64,000 bases of DNA from Pectobacterium parmentieri (GCF_001742145.1 NZ_CP015749.1:496001-560000); one strand, 5' to 3'. Counted from the stretch's first letter, positions 41,083 through 52,403 are shown. Notes: a model not told the origin generated them from the sequence alone. Translations and numbers: made by a program.

Positions 41083-41953
41083 AATCGTTTTCCTTTTGCT
41101 TAATGTAGTCAAATAGGCGGGCATTCTCGGGGAGCGTCAGACCGTGGAGACGCGCACGGTGCAGCAAATACCCGGTAATGTAGTCAATTTCAGTATGTCG
41201 CTGAGCGATGATGTCCTGCAACATCGATGAGGTATTTGCCGCGGTGTTCTGAATAATTTGATTAACGTAGAGTTGCAGACTGTCTCGCGATGTGTGGAAG
41301 CCTTCCCGTTCCATGACATTGGCCACCTCCTGACAAAGTGAAGTAATTAGCTCCGGATATGCGGCAAGTTCGCCATTGGCGCAGTGATATTTCACCGTCA
41401 GTGGATTGATGACGCAGTTAGCAGCCAGTTTGAGCCAGCAGGTCGCGCTGATATTGCTATGCCAAGCCACATCCGGTAAGGCCTGATGCAGTATTTCTGC
41501 CAAATGGCTTTGACTACTGTCTCCGTTAAACGTACCGATATGCGTAGTGCCTGCGGCAACGTGGACGACGTTGGTTGCGTCGCGCCGGGCCGCGTGGGTG
41601 GTGATACCAAGCACCAGCGGCTGCTGTAGTGGCGGTAACTCTTCCCGCGTACCCATCCCGTTATGTAACAGCAAAATCGTGCAATGCGGGTTGAGTTGGG
41701 GCAACAGTACGGTAACGGCATCGGAAACTTGCCAGGCTTTTAGCGTGACCAGTAGCAGTTCGCTCTGGGCAAGATGATCGGGATCGTTAGCCGTTAGGTT
41801 GAGATTGCAGTGCTGGCCGTCCAACAGGGTGACATTGACCGAACAATACGGTTGCGGAATGCGCAGCCATCCCTGGAGATCATGTCCTTGTTGATGCAAC
41901 GCGGCGAGCCAAAGTTGCCCCAGCGCGCCACAGCCAAGAACGGTGATTTTCAT
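41045..41953 (-). CDS. panE: 2-dehydropantoate 2-reductase PanE
   Basis: A 302-residue NADPH-dependent reductase converting ketopantoate to pantoate in pantothenate/coenzyme A synthesis. The dinucleotide loop is GCGALG (7-12) and the start [15 protein letters not shown] is typical. The helical C-terminal domain contains the catalytic lysine in [15 protein letters not shown]. It is slightly longer than and closely parallel to E. coli PanE (303), and overlaps yajL downstream. Confidence 0.95.
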   Translation of the reverse strand: MKITVLGCGALGQLWLAALHQQGHDLQGWLRIPQPYCSVNVTLLDGQHCNLNLTANDPDHLAQSELLLVTLKAWQVSDAVTVLLPQLNPHCTILLLHNGMGTREELPPLQQPLVLGITTHAARRDATNVVHVAAGTTHIGTFNGDSSQSHLAEILHQALPDVAWHSNISATCWLKLAANCVINPLTVKYHCANGELAAYPELITSLCQEVANVMEREGFHTSRDSLQLYVNQIIQNTAANTSSMLQDIIAQRHTEIDYITGYLLHRARLHGLTLPENARLFDYIKQKENDYDRIGTGVSGAW

Positions 41954-42141
41954 GTGCGTCTCCCTTATTTGATGCGGGCACTGTCGATCTCCTATCATAG
42001 GCTATCATTCACACCATAATTTTGTGTTATTCGGCCTGTTTACCTGATACAGAGTAAAAATCGGGATCGTGTCTGGCATCTTGCTTATCGCAGAAGAGCG
42101 GTTATTATGCTCGCCAGCCAAATTTGTCAGGAGAGCGAATT

Positions 42142-42633
42142 ATGCCATCTTTCGATATTGTTTCGGAAATTGATATGCAGGAAGTCCGTAACGCGGTGGA
42201 AAATGCGACGCGCGATCTGAGCACCCGCTGGGATTTTCGCAATGTTCCGGCTAGCTTTGAACTGAATGAGAAATCACAGAGTATCAAAGTGGCCAGCGAG
42301 TCTGATTTTCAGGTACAACAACTGGTTGATATTCTGCGTGAAAAGTTGGTTAAGCGCGGTATTGAAGGCGGTGCGCTGGAAATTCCAGAAGAGATGGAAC
42401 ACAGCGGCAAAACGTACAGTGTGGAAGCGAAGCTGAAGCAAGGTATTGAAACTACGTTGGCGAAGCAAATTATCAAGCTGATTAAAGACAGCAAGCTAAA
42501 AGTGCAGGCGCAGATTCAGGGTGAACAGGTTCGCGTCACAGGGAAATCACGTGATGATTTACAAGGTGTGATGGCGTTGATTCGTGGTGGCAATTTGGGA
42601 CAACCGTTCCAGTTTACCAACTTCCGCGATTGA
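42142..42633 (+). CDS. yajQ: Nucleotide-binding protein YajQ
   Basis: A 163-residue protein with two tandem ferredoxin-like folds. In Xanthomonas the homologue binds cyclic di-GMP and acts as a transcriptional co-regulator; E. coli YajQ binds nucleotides. [19 protein letters not shown] is the conserved start, preceded by CAGGAGAG, so I take ATG 42142 rather than the TTG at 42124. Confidence 0.95.
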   Translation: MPSFDIVSEIDMQEVRNAVENATRDLSTRWDFRNVPASFELNEKSQSIKVASESDFQVQQLVDILREKLVKRGIEGGALEIPEEMEHSGKTYSVEAKLKQGIETTLAKQIIKLIKDSKLKVQAQIQGEQVRVTGKSRDDLQGVMALIRGGNLGQPFQFTNFRD

Positions 42634-42661
42634 TACTTTTAGTCCCACGCCGATGAACAAC

Positions 42662-42687
42662 AAGGCCAGCGAGAACGCTGGCCTTTT
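42662..42687. terminator. Bidirectional terminator between yajQ and yajR
   Basis: AGGCCAGCG-AGAA-CGCTGGCC followed by TTTT lies between the two convergent genes. Confidence 0.85.
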
Positions 42688-42694
42688 GCTTGGC

Positions 42695-44059
42695 TTAAAC
42701 GTGGCCCACTACTTGTTCTAACTGCTGCCGATTGGTCTTTTTGTTGTCGATCTTCACATAGGCGCTGTACTCATCCGGCACGATAACCACTTCAGCAACG
42801 CCAGGCTGGGTGCGGATTCTCTGTTCCAACTCACTATCCTGCAATGCTAAATCGGTCAGCGAGATTCTTAGACTGCTGAGATAGGGCGGTTCCTGCATGG
42901 TGAAACTGACGAACAGCCAGATAGCGGCAATGGCTGCGCCAGCCATAAACACAACAGATGCGCCATAAAGCTCAAACAATCCACCGCCTAGGCTCCCGCC
43001 AATTGCTACACCGATAAACTGTGTGGTGGAGTAAACGCCCATTGCGGTGCCTTTGTATCCCGCTGGCGATTCCTTGCTAATCAACGATGGCAACAGCGCC
43101 TCCATGACGTTGAAAGCCAGAAAGAATAGCTGTACGCCGAGGATAATTTGCCAGAGATGGTTACCCGCATCCCACAGGACGACTTCTGCGGCGATTAATA
43201 CCACGATGCAGCCGATGAAAACCTGTTTCATCCGCCTTTTCACTTCGGCATAGATAATGAAGGGTACGACGCCAACAAAGGAGAGCAGCATAGTAACCAG
43301 ATAGATTTTCCAGTGATCCTGCGGTGCCAGTCCTGCGGATTCCATCGCGCGGGGGAGGGCGACAAAGCTCGACATCAGCAGGATATGAAGGCACATAATG
43401 CCGATATTCAGCTTTAGCAAGCGGCTATTGCCGAGTACTTTGCGGAAGCTGCCACGCACCATCGCCGATTCTCGATTCAGGACGTGCGCAGGAGCGGAAG
43501 GAATCAAGGTTAGAGTAATGAGAATGCCAGCGAATGATAGAAGGGCGATGCCCCAGAAGAGCGCCTGTAAGCCAAAAGCATGGGTAATTATAGGGCCAAC
43601 AACCATGGCGATAGCAAAGGTGACGCCGAAGCTAACGCCGATAAACGCCATGGCTTTGGTTCGGTTCTGTTCGCGTGTTAAGTCGGAAAGCAGTGCCATG
43701 ACGGCCGCAGAGATGGCCCCTGCTCCCTGCAATGCCCGGCCAAGGATAATGCCCCAGATGGAATCACTTAGTGCTGCGATGATGCTGCCGAATGCAAAAA
43801 TCAGCAACCCCCCGACGATCAGCGGCTTTCTGCCGATACGATCGGAGACTAAGCCAAAGGGGATCTGGAAAATAGCCTGCATCAGACCGTAAATACCAAT
43901 CGCAATCCCGATCAGCGCTTCACTGGCTCCCTGCAAGGCCATGCCGTAAGTCGTCAAAACGGGTAACACCATGAACATGCCAAGCATGCGCAGTGAAAAA
44001 ACAGCTCCCAAGCCCCATGTGGCGCGTAATTCGCCTGAGGTCATTTTATTATCGTTCAT
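42695..44059 (-). CDS. yajR: MFS transporter YajR
   Basis: A 454-residue proton-driven major facilitator with twelve membrane segments and a soluble C-terminal ferredoxin-like domain (about 385-454) characteristic of YajR. Motif A is seen as GLVSDRIGRKPLIVGG after the second segment. It is predicted to export an unknown compound. It lies in the E. coli position between yajQ and cyoE but is separated from cyoE by a terminator. Confidence 0.94.
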   Translation of the reverse strand: MNDNKMTSGELRATWGLGAVFSLRMLGMFMVLPVLTTYGMALQGASEALIGIAIGIYGLMQAIFQIPFGLVSDRIGRKPLIVGGLLIFAFGSIIAALSDSIWGIILGRALQGAGAISAAVMALLSDLTREQNRTKAMAFIGVSFGVTFAIAMVVGPIITHAFGLQALFWGIALLSFAGILITLTLIPSAPAHVLNRESAMVRGSFRKVLGNSRLLKLNIGIMCLHILLMSSFVALPRAMESAGLAPQDHWKIYLVTMLLSFVGVVPFIIYAEVKRRMKQVFIGCIVVLIAAEVVLWDAGNHLWQIILGVQLFFLAFNVMEALLPSLISKESPAGYKGTAMGVYSTTQFIGVAIGGSLGGGLFELYGASVVFMAGAAIAAIWLFVSFTMQEPPYLSSLRISLTDLALQDSELEQRIRTQPGVAEVVIVPDEYSAYVKIDNKKTNRQQLEQVVGHV

Positions 44060-44236
44060 TCGTTACCTCTGAAAACAATTGGCGCTATTTTAGTGTGTTA
44101 TTGGCCAGACAGTAAACGATAGGTTTGTTACCTGATTTGGCCGAGAGGGAAATAGGGGAGTGAAAAAGAAAAAAACGTAGGGAGCATTTTTCAATGCTGC
44201 TAGCGATTGCCTGGAGGGGGGCTTCCTGTATGCCAT

Positions 44237-44268
44237 AAAAAAACAGGCGGACGAGCCACCTGTTTTTC
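44237..44268 (-). terminator. Terminator of the cyo operon
   Basis: Read on the minus strand, AAACAGGTGG and CCGCCTGTTT pair (one G-T pair) and are followed by a T-run. Confidence 0.85.
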
Positions 44269-44293
44269 TTAATGAATAACGTACTGCTTATGG

Positions 44294-45184
44294 TTAACGC
44301 AGATAGGTCAGCAGAACTTCATGCGCTGGCGCCATTGAATCCACGGACATCATCACGCTCAGTGAGGTAATCGCGACGATGGAGAAAACAAACAGCTTTC
44401 TTGCCCATACGCGGTCATCTATCGCGTTTTTATAGCCCGACAACGCCATACCCAACCACCATACACTGACCGCTGCGGCAACGATCAGGTATTTATAGCC
44501 AGCATAGCCGCCGAGAGATAGCATCAATGTTGCTACTGCAAACGCGACGATATAGAGCGTAATGTGGTTTTTCGCAACGGAGATACCCTTCACAACAGGT
44601 AGCACCGGGATATTGGCAGCCTGATAATCCTTAAAGCGGAAAATCGCGATCGCGTAGGAATGCGGCATCTGCCACAGGCTAAAGATCAGCAGTAGAATCA
44701 ACGCGCCAGCGTCGAACTGGTTGCTGACGGCACAGTAACCGATAACGGGTGGTGCCGCGCCGGACAGGCTACCAATCAGCGTGCCATAAACAGAATGCCG
44801 CTTCATGTACAGGCTATATACACCGACATACACGACGAAGCCCATCACCGCCAGCCACATGGCCAGCGGGTTGGCCGCGATGTACAGCAGGGCAAAACCC
44901 GCAATACCTAACAGCGATGCGTAAACCAGTGTTACCTTCAGCGAAATCAGTCCCTTTACCAGAACCCGATTTTTGGTTCTCTCCATTTTCTTATCGATAT
45001 CGCGGTCAATGACGTTGTTAAACACGCAGCCAGACGCAACGACTAACGACACACCCATGAGGGTGGCGAGAAACAAGGGATAATCAATGCGGCCCTGTGC
45101 CGCAAGGAGAAACCCACCGATAACGGAAATCAGATTTCCGAAAATAATTCCTGGTTTAGTAACTTGCAGGTATTGCTTAATCAT
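44294..45184 (-). CDS. cyoE: Protoheme IX farnesyltransferase (heme O synthase)
   Basis: A 296-residue UbiA-family membrane enzyme attaching a farnesyl group to heme B, giving the heme O needed by cytochrome bo3. It has about nine membrane segments and the catalytic aspartate motif [17 protein letters not shown], with a second set at the loop near [13 protein letters not shown]. It is the last cyo gene, 14 bp after cyoD. Farnesyl diphosphate comes from IspA, also encoded in this window. Confidence 0.97.
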   Translation of the reverse strand: MIKQYLQVTKPGIIFGNLISVIGGFLLAAQGRIDYPLFLATLMGVSLVVASGCVFNNVIDRDIDKKMERTKNRVLVKGLISLKVTLVYASLLGIAGFALLYIAANPLAMWLAVMGFVVYVGVYSLYMKRHSVYGTLIGSLSGAAPPVIGYCAVSNQFDAGALILLLIFSLWQMPHSYAIAIFRFKDYQAANIPVLPVVKGISVAKNHITLYIVAFAVATLMLSLGGYAGYKYLIVAAAVSVWWLGMALSGYKNAIDDRVWARKLFVFSIVAITSLSVMMSVDSMAPAHEVLLTYLR

Positions 45185-45198
45185 CTTTTACGGCTCTG

Positions 45199-45531
45199 TT
45201 ACTGGATCATCATATTGTGGTGTGCGCTCATCATAATCCAGATGGAGCCCACGACAACAATCGCGATAATCAGGACGGCAAACACAAGAGCCACCACGTT
45301 CCAGCGCTCTTCTGAGGACGTATTCAGGTGCAGGAAGTACACCAGATGCACCAGAATTTGAACCACTGCACATCCCACCACCGTGAAAAGAATGGCGTTG
45401 TGCGAGGCAGTGCCGCTCATGACCATACTGAAAGGAATGACTGTCAAAATAACAGACAGAACAAAACCTATCACATACGATTTAACGCTACCGTGGCTGG
45501 CACCTGCATGATCGGTTGTTGAATGACTCAT
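45199..45531 (-). CDS. cyoD: Cytochrome bo3 ubiquinol oxidase subunit IV
   Basis: A 110-residue subunit with three membrane segments (from about [20 protein letters not shown]). It assists assembly of the copper centre of the oxidase. The start at 45531 ([10 protein letters not shown]) shares one base with the cyoC stop (TAATG), so translation is coupled; 15 upstream codons are discarded. Confidence 0.96.
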   Translation of the reverse strand: MSHSTTDHAGASHGSVKSYVIGFVLSVILTVIPFSMVMSGTASHNAILFTVVGCAVVQILVHLVYFLHLNTSSEERWNVVALVFAVLIIAIVVVGSIWIMMSAHHNMMIQ

Positions 45532-46145
45532 TAGATTGCCCCCAGCAGATAAACAACGGTGAAGACACAAATCCACACCACGTCAAGGAAGTGCCAGAAC
45601 AGACTCAGACACATCAGACGCGTTTTGTTGGTTGCCGTCAGGCCACGTTTGGACACCTGAATCATCATGATGACCAACCAGATCAGACCGCCCGTTACGT
45701 GGAGCCCGTGAGTACCGACCAGCGCGAAGAAGGCGGACAGGAACGCGCTGCGATCCGGGCCATAGCCTTCCACGATCAGGTGATGGAATTCATAGATTTC
45801 CATCCCGATAAACACCAGGCCGAACAAGAAGGTCACACCCAACCAGGTATTAACCTGAGATTTGTTGCCTTTGTTCATGGCGATCATCGCCATGCCGTAG
45901 GTAATACTACTGAACAACAGCGCGAACGTTTCCACCAGCACGAAAGGCAGTTGGAAAATGTCCTTCCCGCTTGGGCCACCAGCCGTACCGTTAACCAGTA
46001 CTGCATAGGTTGCGAACAGTGACCCGAAAATGATCAGGTCGCTCATCAGGTAGACCCAGAAGCCGAATACCTTATTGGCTCCTGTGTCGTGGTGCCCATG
46101 CTCGGCATGGGCAGTATTGTGGTTAGCCAGAGTTTCAGTTGACAT
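45531..46145 (-). CDS. cyoC: Cytochrome bo3 ubiquinol oxidase subunit III
   Basis: A 204-residue subunit with five membrane segments, as is normal for bacterial bo-type oxidases. An N-terminal histidine-rich tail ([24 protein letters not shown]) precedes the first segment. It overlaps the cyoB end by 11 bp and cyoD by 1 bp. Confidence 0.97.
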   Translation of the reverse strand: MSTETLANHNTAHAEHGHHDTGANKVFGFWVYLMSDLIIFGSLFATYAVLVNGTAGGPSGKDIFQLPFVLVETFALLFSSITYGMAMIAMNKGNKSQVNTWLGVTFLFGLVFIGMEIYEFHHLIVEGYGPDRSAFLSAFFALVGTHGLHVTGGLIWLVIMMIQVSKRGLTATNKTRLMCLSLFWHFLDVVWICVFTVVYLLGAI

Positions 46146-48126
46146 GTTTCACGCCTGCCTTACTGAGTTGATCAAAGTTCTGATTCTCAATTTGCTCAAT
46201 TTCTTTAACCGGCACGTAGTAATCCACGTCCTGATTAAAGCTATGCACAATCCAGGTCACAATCATGCCTGCAAAGCCAGCGATGGCCAGCCACCAGATA
46301 TGCCAGATCATCGCAAAACCGAATACCAGACTGAATGCGGAGATAATCACACCAGCACCGGTATTCTTCGGCATGTGAATTTCTTCATAGCTGGCAGGGC
46401 GCCTGTAAGCTTCACCTTTCTCTTTTGCTTCCCAGAATGCATCACGCTCGTCGATGTGTGGCACGATGGCGAAGTTATAGAACGGCGCAGGAGAAGACGT
46501 TGCCCACTCCAGCGTGCGTCCACCCCACGGATCGCCCGTTAGATCGCGGTTCTGGTCACGGTCACGGATACTGACATAGAACTGGATAACCTGACACAGC
46601 ACACCGATACCGATCAATACCGCGCCGATGGAGGCCACAACCAACAAGGTGTGGAATTCAGGGCTGATTTGCTGGCTCAGACGACGCGTCATGCCCATGA
46701 AGCCGAGAATATACAGCGGCATGAAAGCAACGAAGAAGCCGATAATCCAGAACCAGAACGCGCGTTTACCCCAAGTTTCGTTCAGAGTGAAACCAAAGGC
46801 TTTCGGGAACCAGTAAGTAATACCTGCGAAGCAACCAAACACCACGCCGCCGATGATCACGTTATGGAAGTGAGCAATCAGGAACAGGCTGTTGTGCAAG
46901 ACAAAGTTTGCGCCCGGTACGGCCAGCAGTACGCCTGTCATCCCACCGATGGTGAAGGTGATGATGAAGCCTGTGGTCCACAGCATCGTGGAGTGGGGCT
47001 GAATACGACCTTGGTACATGGTGAACAGCCAGTTGAAGATTTTAACCCCGGTTGGGATTGAAATAATCATAGTGGCTATACCAAAGAAGGCGTTGACGTT
47101 CGCGCCGGACCCCATGGTAAAGAAGTGGTGCAGCCAAACGATAAACGACAGAACCGTAATCGCAATGGTGGCCCATACCAGTGAGGTGTAGCCAAACAGA
47201 CGCTTTCTACAGAAGGTGGCAACCACTTCGGAGTAAACACCGAATATCGGCAGCACCAGAATGTAAACCTCAGGATGACCCCATGCCCATATCAGGTTGA
47301 TGTACATCATCATGTTGCCACCCATATCATTGGTAAAGAAATGGGTGCCGAGGTAACGGTCAAGCGTCAGTAGCGCAATGGTAACGGTTAATATCGGGAA
47401 TGCGGCAATGATCAGCACGTTGGTACACAGCGCTGTCCAGGTAAATACCGGCATTTTCATCAGCGTCATGCCTGGCGCGCGCATCTTCAGAATCGTCGCG
47501 AAGAAGTTAACGCCAGTCAGCGTGGTACCGATACCGGATATCTGTAGACTCCATATCCAGTAATCGACCCCAACGCCGGGACTGTACTCCTTTCCTGAAA
47601 GTGGCGGATAGGCCACCCAGCCAGTCTGCGCGAACTCACCTACCCCGAGAGAGAGGTTGATCAAGACAACGCCAGCCACAAACAGCCAGAAACTGAGGGA
47701 GTTCAGGAAGGGGAAAGCAACATCACGCGCACCGATCTGCAAGGGAACCGCAAGGTTCATCAAGCCAACAACGAACGGAGTTGCCACGAAGAAGATCATG
47801 ATGACACCGTGCGCGGTGAAAATCTGATCGTAGTGGTGAGCGTTTAGGAAGCCCTCATGCCCGGCAGAGGCAAGAACCTGTTGGCCGCGCATCATGATGG
47901 CATCGGCAAAGCCACGAATCATCATCACCAAACCGACGATGACGTACATGATACCGATTTTCTTGTGGTCGACGGAGGTGAACCACTCAGTCCACAGCCA
48001 CTTCCACTTACCGAAATAGGTTATTGCCGCCAGCAGCGCAAGGCCGCCGACGATGATCGCCGCCACGGTGACCATAATAATGGGTTCGTGGTACGGAACC
48101 GCATCGAGTGTAAGTTTTCCGAACAT
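46135..48126 (-). CDS. cyoB: Cytochrome bo3 ubiquinol oxidase subunit I
   Basis: A 663-residue catalytic subunit holding low-spin heme b and the heme o3-CuB centre where oxygen is reduced and protons are pumped. Ligands are visible: H106 in [10 protein letters not shown], the cross-linked H-x-x-x-Y in [12 protein letters not shown], the pair in WLHHFFTMG, and two in [10 protein letters not shown]. About fifteen membrane segments are predicted, as in E. coli. It lies 4 bp after cyoA. Confidence 0.98.
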   Translation of the reverse strand: MFGKLTLDAVPYHEPIIMVTVAAIIVGGLALLAAITYFGKWKWLWTEWFTSVDHKKIGIMYVIVGLVMMIRGFADAIMMRGQQVLASAGHEGFLNAHHYDQIFTAHGVIMIFFVATPFVVGLMNLAVPLQIGARDVAFPFLNSLSFWLFVAGVVLINLSLGVGEFAQTGWVAYPPLSGKEYSPGVGVDYWIWSLQISGIGTTLTGVNFFATILKMRAPGMTLMKMPVFTWTALCTNVLIIAAFPILTVTIALLTLDRYLGTHFFTNDMGGNMMMYINLIWAWGHPEVYILVLPIFGVYSEVVATFCRKRLFGYTSLVWATIAITVLSFIVWLHHFFTMGSGANVNAFFGIATMIISIPTGVKIFNWLFTMYQGRIQPHSTMLWTTGFIITFTIGGMTGVLLAVPGANFVLHNSLFLIAHFHNVIIGGVVFGCFAGITYWFPKAFGFTLNETWGKRAFWFWIIGFFVAFMPLYILGFMGMTRRLSQQISPEFHTLLVVASIGAVLIGIGVLCQVIQFYVSIRDRDQNRDLTGDPWGGRTLEWATSSPAPFYNFAIVPHIDERDAFWEAKEKGEAYRRPASYEEIHMPKNTGAGVIISAFSLVFGFAMIWHIWWLAIAGFAGMIVTWIVHSFNQDVDYYVPVKEIEQIENQNFDQLSKAGVKHVN

Positions 48127-48130
48127 CGTA

Positions 48131-49093
48131 TTATCCCTCGGCTCCTTTGTGCGAGCTATGCTCGCCCATGTTCATACCCTCACCGTGTTGCATGTTTTCA
48201 TCGGGCTTCATGCCTTCACCATGATGTTGCATGTTCATGTCGTTGCCTATGAATTTGCGAATAATATTATTAAACAAATCCGGCTGGACACTGGAGAAGT
48301 ATTCGACAGGATGGAATTCACTTGGCTTAGCCAACGTATTGAATTCATCCATAGTATTCAGTGTCTTGGAGGACGCACGAACGTTCGCAACCCACTGATC
48401 GAATTCCTGTTGGGTTGGTGTGGCAATCGCGGTGAACTTCATACCAGAGAAACCTTTACCACTATAACCGCCAGAGATCCCGTCATATTTGCCCGGTTCA
48501 TTAGCGATTAAATGGAGCTTCGTCTGCATTCCAGCCATGGCGTAAATCTGTCCACCAAGACGAGGGATGAAGAAGGAGTTCATCACTGAGTCGGATGTGA
48601 TCTTGAATGCAACAGGTACATTGGCAGGGAAAGCCAATTCGTTAACCGTAGCGATACCAAGGTCCGGGTAAACAAACAACCATTTCCAGTCAAGCGAAAC
48701 GACTTCGACATTGATAGGTTTGACGTCTGATACCAGTGGCTTGTACGGATCAAGCGAGTGAGTCGTCTTCCAGGTAATCGTGCCAAGAATAACGATAATG
48801 ATAATTGGTACAGTCCAAACTACTGCTTCTATCTTATTGGAGTGTGACCAGTTTGGGGTATATTTTGCCTTTTCATTGGAAGCACGAAACTTCCAGGCAA
48901 AAGCTATCGTCATAACGATAACGGGAATCACAACGATCAACATCAGCCCGATGGCAGTCAGTATTAACGATCGTTGTTCTAACCCGACCTCTCCTTTGGG
49001 GTTCATTAGCGCCATATCGCAACCGCTCAGCAGAGCAGTGGCTGCAAATAAAGACAGCATCCCAAAAATTTTATTGTATTTCTTGAGTCTCAT
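48131..49093 (-). CDS. cyoA: Cytochrome bo3 ubiquinol oxidase subunit II
   Basis: A 320-residue lipoprotein subunit: signal peptide ending LLSGC with the lipidated cysteine at 25, two membrane segments, and a periplasmic cupredoxin domain. As in quinol oxidases the CuA ligand cysteines are absent. The C-terminus is rich in methionine, histidine and glutamate in near-repeats ([20 protein letters not shown]), possibly a metal-binding tail. It heads the operon cyoABCDE. Confidence 0.97.
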   Translation of the reverse strand: MRLKKYNKIFGMLSLFAATALLSGCDMALMNPKGEVGLEQRSLILTAIGLMLIVVIPVIVMTIAFAWKFRASNEKAKYTPNWSHSNKIEAVVWTVPIIIIVILGTITWKTTHSLDPYKPLVSDVKPINVEVVSLDWKWLFVYPDLGIATVNELAFPANVPVAFKITSDSVMNSFFIPRLGGQIYAMAGMQTKLHLIANEPGKYDGISGGYSGKGFSGMKFTAIATPTQQEFDQWVANVRASSKTLNTMDEFNTLAKPSEFHPVEYFSSVQPDLFNNIIRKFIGNDMNMQHHGEGMKPDENMQHGEGMNMGEHSSHKGAEG

Positions 49094-49142
49094 CTAGCGA
49101 CCTCAATAACAAGGGCTCTATTGTCATTTCATGCGAGCGGGC

Positions 49143-49171
49143 ATTTTACGGGAAGGTTACTGCACTGTAAA
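49143..49171 (-). promoter_or_regulatory. Promoter of cyoABCDE
   Basis: On the minus strand TTTACA (49171-49166), 17 bp, then TAAAAT (49148-49143): a good sigma-70 promoter that would give a leader of about 45 nt before the cyoA start. Confidence 0.6.
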
Positions 49172-49478
49172 CATGATTAAGGTTATGTCAGCCGATTGTT
49201 GCTGTTTTTTGCCCTTAATGTCACAAAGATAGCCAAAATAAAAATGATATTTAAAAACAGCAAATTAAGTAGCTACCCCGATGAGAGTATGGATGGATAA
49301 TAAGAAATTACAACTTACCGTAACGCTTATTTTCTATTTTTAGTTTGGTGGGGATTTTGCCCAATCTGTGTTTTTGCTAACGAATGAAATTAGTTCTGGA
49401 GAGATTTTACGAGGAAATAAAATTTCCTCTAGCAAGATAATTATGAAAAAAATAATTAAATAAAGGAATGGTAATAGG

Positions 49479-49506
49479 TTCAGGCAGCAGAAGCGCTGCC
49501 TGAACG
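49479..49506 (-). terminator. Hairpin after ampG
   Basis: GTTCAGGCAGC and GCTGCCTGAAC form a perfect 11-bp stem with a 6-nt loop 9 bp after the ampG stop. No T-run follows on the minus strand, so it may act with Rho or as an mRNA stabiliser. Confidence 0.6.
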
Positions 49507-49514
49507 AATATCAG

Positions 49515-51002
49515 TTAGTGTACGGACGGCTTGGACGCTCGCCTGAGTGACAAATAGTCCAGCAGGCTACCAAAGAAAATGCCCAGTAGAGCGAGCGCAC
49601 CGCCTACGGCGAGCAGGTATTCTGCCAACCGCGGCAATGAAGACCACGCCAGCGCATTGCTGATGAGCAAGACGAGCCACAGTGCCAGTAATATCACCCC
49701 TAGCCCTAACACACGTAAGGCCTTTTTGTAATAATTTTGGAAGTGTGTACGTAACTGAAATCTATCTGTTTTCTGAGTGAATTCCAGCGTCTCGCGGCAA
49801 ATCATCAAGATTGCCAGGCCCGGTAATGCGGCAAAGATTGAGAACAGATAGAACCATGCCCAGCCATAGGATTCGACAAACCAGCCGGCAATCGGGCCAA
49901 CGTAAACCCGTCCGACAGCAGAAAGGGCAGAAAGCAAGGCAAACTGCGTGGCTGAGAAGGATTTATTACATAACGTCATCAACAGGGCGACAAATGCTGC
50001 CGTTCCCATTCCGCCGCAGAGATTTTCCAGAAAAACAGCGCTGGCCATGGTAAACAGATTTTTGGCGGTGATAGCCAAGAGCCAGTACCCTGCATTTGAA
50101 ACGGCCTGAAGGATGCCAAACAGCATCAGCGCTCTGAACAAGGAGAGCCGTTGCATTAGCAAACCGCCATAAATAGCGCCGACAATGGTGGCGAATAGTC
50201 CAAGGGTTTTGTTAACCAACCCGACATCACCGGCATTGAAGCCAACGCCACGTATCAGGAAGGTAGTCGTTAGACTCATCGCAAAGGCATCACCGAGTTT
50301 GTATAACACGATCAACAGAAGAATGAGCCAGGCGTTGTTGCGTTCGAAGAAATCGCGCAGTGGGGCAACAATCGCTTGTTCCATGGTGCGCGGCGCGGGC
50401 TGGCTATTCAATGGTTCGGGTGCTAACAGTGTGGCGAATACGCCGATCAGCATTAACCCAGCCATTAACCAATAGGTTGACTGCCAGCCGAGGTAACGAT
50501 CGGCCATCCACAGTGCTAACCCGCCAGAAACCAGCATGGCCAGTCGGTAGCCTAGTACCGAGGTAGCTGCACCCGTGCCGCGTTCTTCAGGGGGAAGTAA
50601 ATCCGTCTTATAGGCATCAAAAACAATATCTTGAGATGCGGAGCAGAACGCGACCAGAACCGCCAGCGCAGCCAGCCACCAGAGATCGCGTGCTGGGTTC
50701 ATAAACCCCATACCAATGATGGCAGCAATAAGCAAAAGCTGACTGAGAACCAGCCACCCACGGCGTCTGCCAAGAAACGGCGGGGTGTAGCGGTCCATCA
50801 GGGGGGACCACAGAAACTTGAATACGTAGGCTTGGCCAACCAAAGAGAAAAAACCAATGGTTTTCAGATCGACATTTTCGACGGTCATCCACGCTTGCAG
50901 CGTGCCAGATGTCAGGGCCAGGGGCAAACCGGAAGCGAAGCCAAGCAATAGCATAAAAAGCGAATTACGTTGGCTGAACAAAGTAATGATGCGACTAAAC
51001 AT
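49515..51002 (-). CDS. ampG: Muropeptide permease AmpG
   Basis: A 495-residue major facilitator importing GlcNAc-anhydromuramyl peptides for cell-wall recycling, and thereby feeding beta-lactamase induction where ampC/ampR exist. It has fourteen predicted membrane segments and the conserved start NSLFMLLLGFASGLPLALTSGTLQAWM, and SPLMDRYTPPFLGRRRGW. It lies 59 bp after yajG, as in E. coli. Confidence 0.96.
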   Translation of the reverse strand: MFSRIITLFSQRNSLFMLLLGFASGLPLALTSGTLQAWMTVENVDLKTIGFFSLVGQAYVFKFLWSPLMDRYTPPFLGRRRGWLVLSQLLLIAAIIGMGFMNPARDLWWLAALAVLVAFCSASQDIVFDAYKTDLLPPEERGTGAATSVLGYRLAMLVSGGLALWMADRYLGWQSTYWLMAGLMLIGVFATLLAPEPLNSQPAPRTMEQAIVAPLRDFFERNNAWLILLLIVLYKLGDAFAMSLTTTFLIRGVGFNAGDVGLVNKTLGLFATIVGAIYGGLLMQRLSLFRALMLFGILQAVSNAGYWLLAITAKNLFTMASAVFLENLCGGMGTAAFVALLMTLCNKSFSATQFALLSALSAVGRVYVGPIAGWFVESYGWAWFYLFSIFAALPGLAILMICRETLEFTQKTDRFQLRTHFQNYYKKALRVLGLGVILLALWLVLLISNALAWSSLPRLAEYLLAVGGALALLGIFFGSLLDYLSLRRASKPSVH

Positions 51003-51061
51003 GAGGGATCCTTTCCCTTGCTCTATGACAAGTCAGGAGCAAGGGAAGCGGCGTGCAGAAA

Positions 51062-51640
51062 TTAACGGGCGTTTTCTTTGATAAACGTACTTACGGTGGT
51101 GTCTTGCGCCATGTCGTTGATGACATCGCTTAACACTGTGTTAACCGCATTGGTGATGTTTTGATTGTTGGCGGTAAACGCGCCCTGAACGTTATAGGTT
51201 GAGCGGTAGTTTTTCACCTGTTTGTTACCATTTGCCGCTTGAGAAATAATGGAGATATCTGCTTTAGTCGTGATGTTGTAGCGCAGGTTGCCTTCGGAGA
51301 CATCGGCGTACAGGTGGTTAACCACGATCTGTAAGGCTACTGGGCCGCCTGTTCCGATCATATAACCCCGTGTGGTCATTTGTTTTTCCAGTGCTTCTTG
51401 CAGCAGGAAACGTAGATCGCGGGAAGGTGTCAGCGTAACCAGTTGTCCATCGCGATTCACTTTTGCCAGAGCCTGGTCGGCGCGCTGGTCTGCACCATTG
51501 ATGCTAATTGTCACGCCCATCAGCGTAGGATCCTGAGAAGGCAGGCTAATTTTTGGGGTGACGTTCAGCGTGTTGCTTTTTGCTGCACACCCGGCAAGCA
51601 GGATGACGGCCAGAAGAGGGAAAAATAATTTTTTTAACAT
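51062..51640 (-). CDS. yajG: Lipoprotein YajG
   Basis: A 192-residue lipoprotein with signal peptide MLKKLFFPLLAVILLAGC (lipidated C18) and a domain of the YajG family, function unknown. Aspartate is not at +2 of the lipobox (CAAK), so outer-membrane sorting is expected. It probably shares a transcript with ampG. Confidence 0.92.
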   Translation of the reverse strand: MLKKLFFPLLAVILLAGCAAKSNTLNVTPKISLPSQDPTLMGVTISINGADQRADQALAKVNRDGQLVTLTPSRDLRFLLQEALEKQMTTRGYMIGTGGPVALQIVVNHLYADVSEGNLRYNITTKADISIISQAANGNKQVKNYRSTYNVQGAFTANNQNITNAVNTVLSDVINDMAQDTTVSTFIKENAR

Positions 51641-52088
51641 TCGTATTTTCTCAATAATGATTAGTGTGGTGAGCTGACAAATATTGTTGATATCATATCA
51701 TCGCCACTGGCAGGAAAAAGAGCAGATAGTAGGTAAATTATCCTGAAACTCATCTTTTTCATGCTTTTGACATGAAAAAAACGTTTTATCACATCAAACT
51801 CGTCGATGGCATATCAACCTGTTGCGAACATTTTTCCTCTTTCCAGGCCGTTTTGGCGCATAACAGTTTGAAAAAACGTTAAGGTTATACACTAAATAAT
51901 TCGAGTTGCATGAAGGTGACAAGGGCGGGAATCCCGATGAGCTTACTTAAGTAAGTGATTCGGATGAGTGAACGCAGCCAACGCGCATGCGGCTTGAAGT
52001 ATGACGGGTATATAATGATTCGGGCATCGGTGAACGATAGCTATGTCGCGTTGATATCAATTTTTCCCCAAGCTGAAAGGGTTGCCGT
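51641..52088. other. Divergent yajG-bolA intergenic region
   Basis: The 448-bp region contains a complete ERIC element (51887-52011) and promoters of both genes. I see no additional reading frame worth calling. Confidence 0.6.
51887..52011 (+). repeat. ERIC element, full-length copy
   Basis: About 125 bp, starting ATACACTAAATAATTCGAGTT and ending GGCTTGAAGTATGACGGGTAT. The centre contains GAGCTTACTTAAGTAAGTG, which matches the ERIC core hairpin, flanked by GAATCCC and GATTCGG arms. ERIC is a non-coding enterobacterial intergenic repeat. This copy lies upstream of bolA. Confidence 0.88.
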
Positions 52089-52403
52089 ATGATGCGTGAA
52101 ACGATAGAAGAAAAGCTGCGTGTGGGGTTTGAACCCGTTCATTTAGAGGTGATTGATGAAAGCTATCGTCACAACGTGCCTGCGGGAGCAGAAAGCCATT
52201 TTAAAGTTGTACTGGTTAGCGATAAATTCACGGGCGAACGCGTGATCGGGCGACATCGCTCAGTTTATGCTGTACTGGCTACGGAGCTTGCTGGCTCTGT
52301 GCATGCGTTAGCGCTCCATACGTACACGGCAAAAGAGTGGATCAGTTTGCAAAACGCCGTCCCTTCTTCACCTCCCTGTGGTGGCTCTGGCATTCTTTCT
52401 TAA
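52089..52403 (+). CDS. bolA: Transcription regulator / Fe-S partner BolA
   Basis: A 104-residue class II KH-fold protein. It controls cell morphology in stationary phase and forms [2Fe-2S]-bridged complexes with monothiol glutaredoxins. The fold is seen in [27 protein letters not shown], with the conserved histidine in AGAESHFK and the [13 protein letters not shown] helix. It starts [10 protein letters not shown]. The flanking tig is in the same direction, as in E. coli. Confidence 0.96.
   Translation: MMRETIEEKLRVGFEPVHLEVIDESYRHNVPAGAESHFKVVLVSDKFTGERVIGRHRSVYAVLATELAGSVHALALHTYTAKEWISLQNAVPSSPPCGGSGILS

Larger units (their letters stand above)
49094..49514. other. Intergenic region between ampG and cyoA
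   Basis: This 421-bp AT-rich gap holds the cyo promoter (49143-49171) at its left end and the ampG 3' hairpin (49479-49506) at its right end. In between I see no gene; the long AT-rich middle may bind regulators such as ArcA or Fnr, but I could not identify a clear site by eye. Confidence 0.55.
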
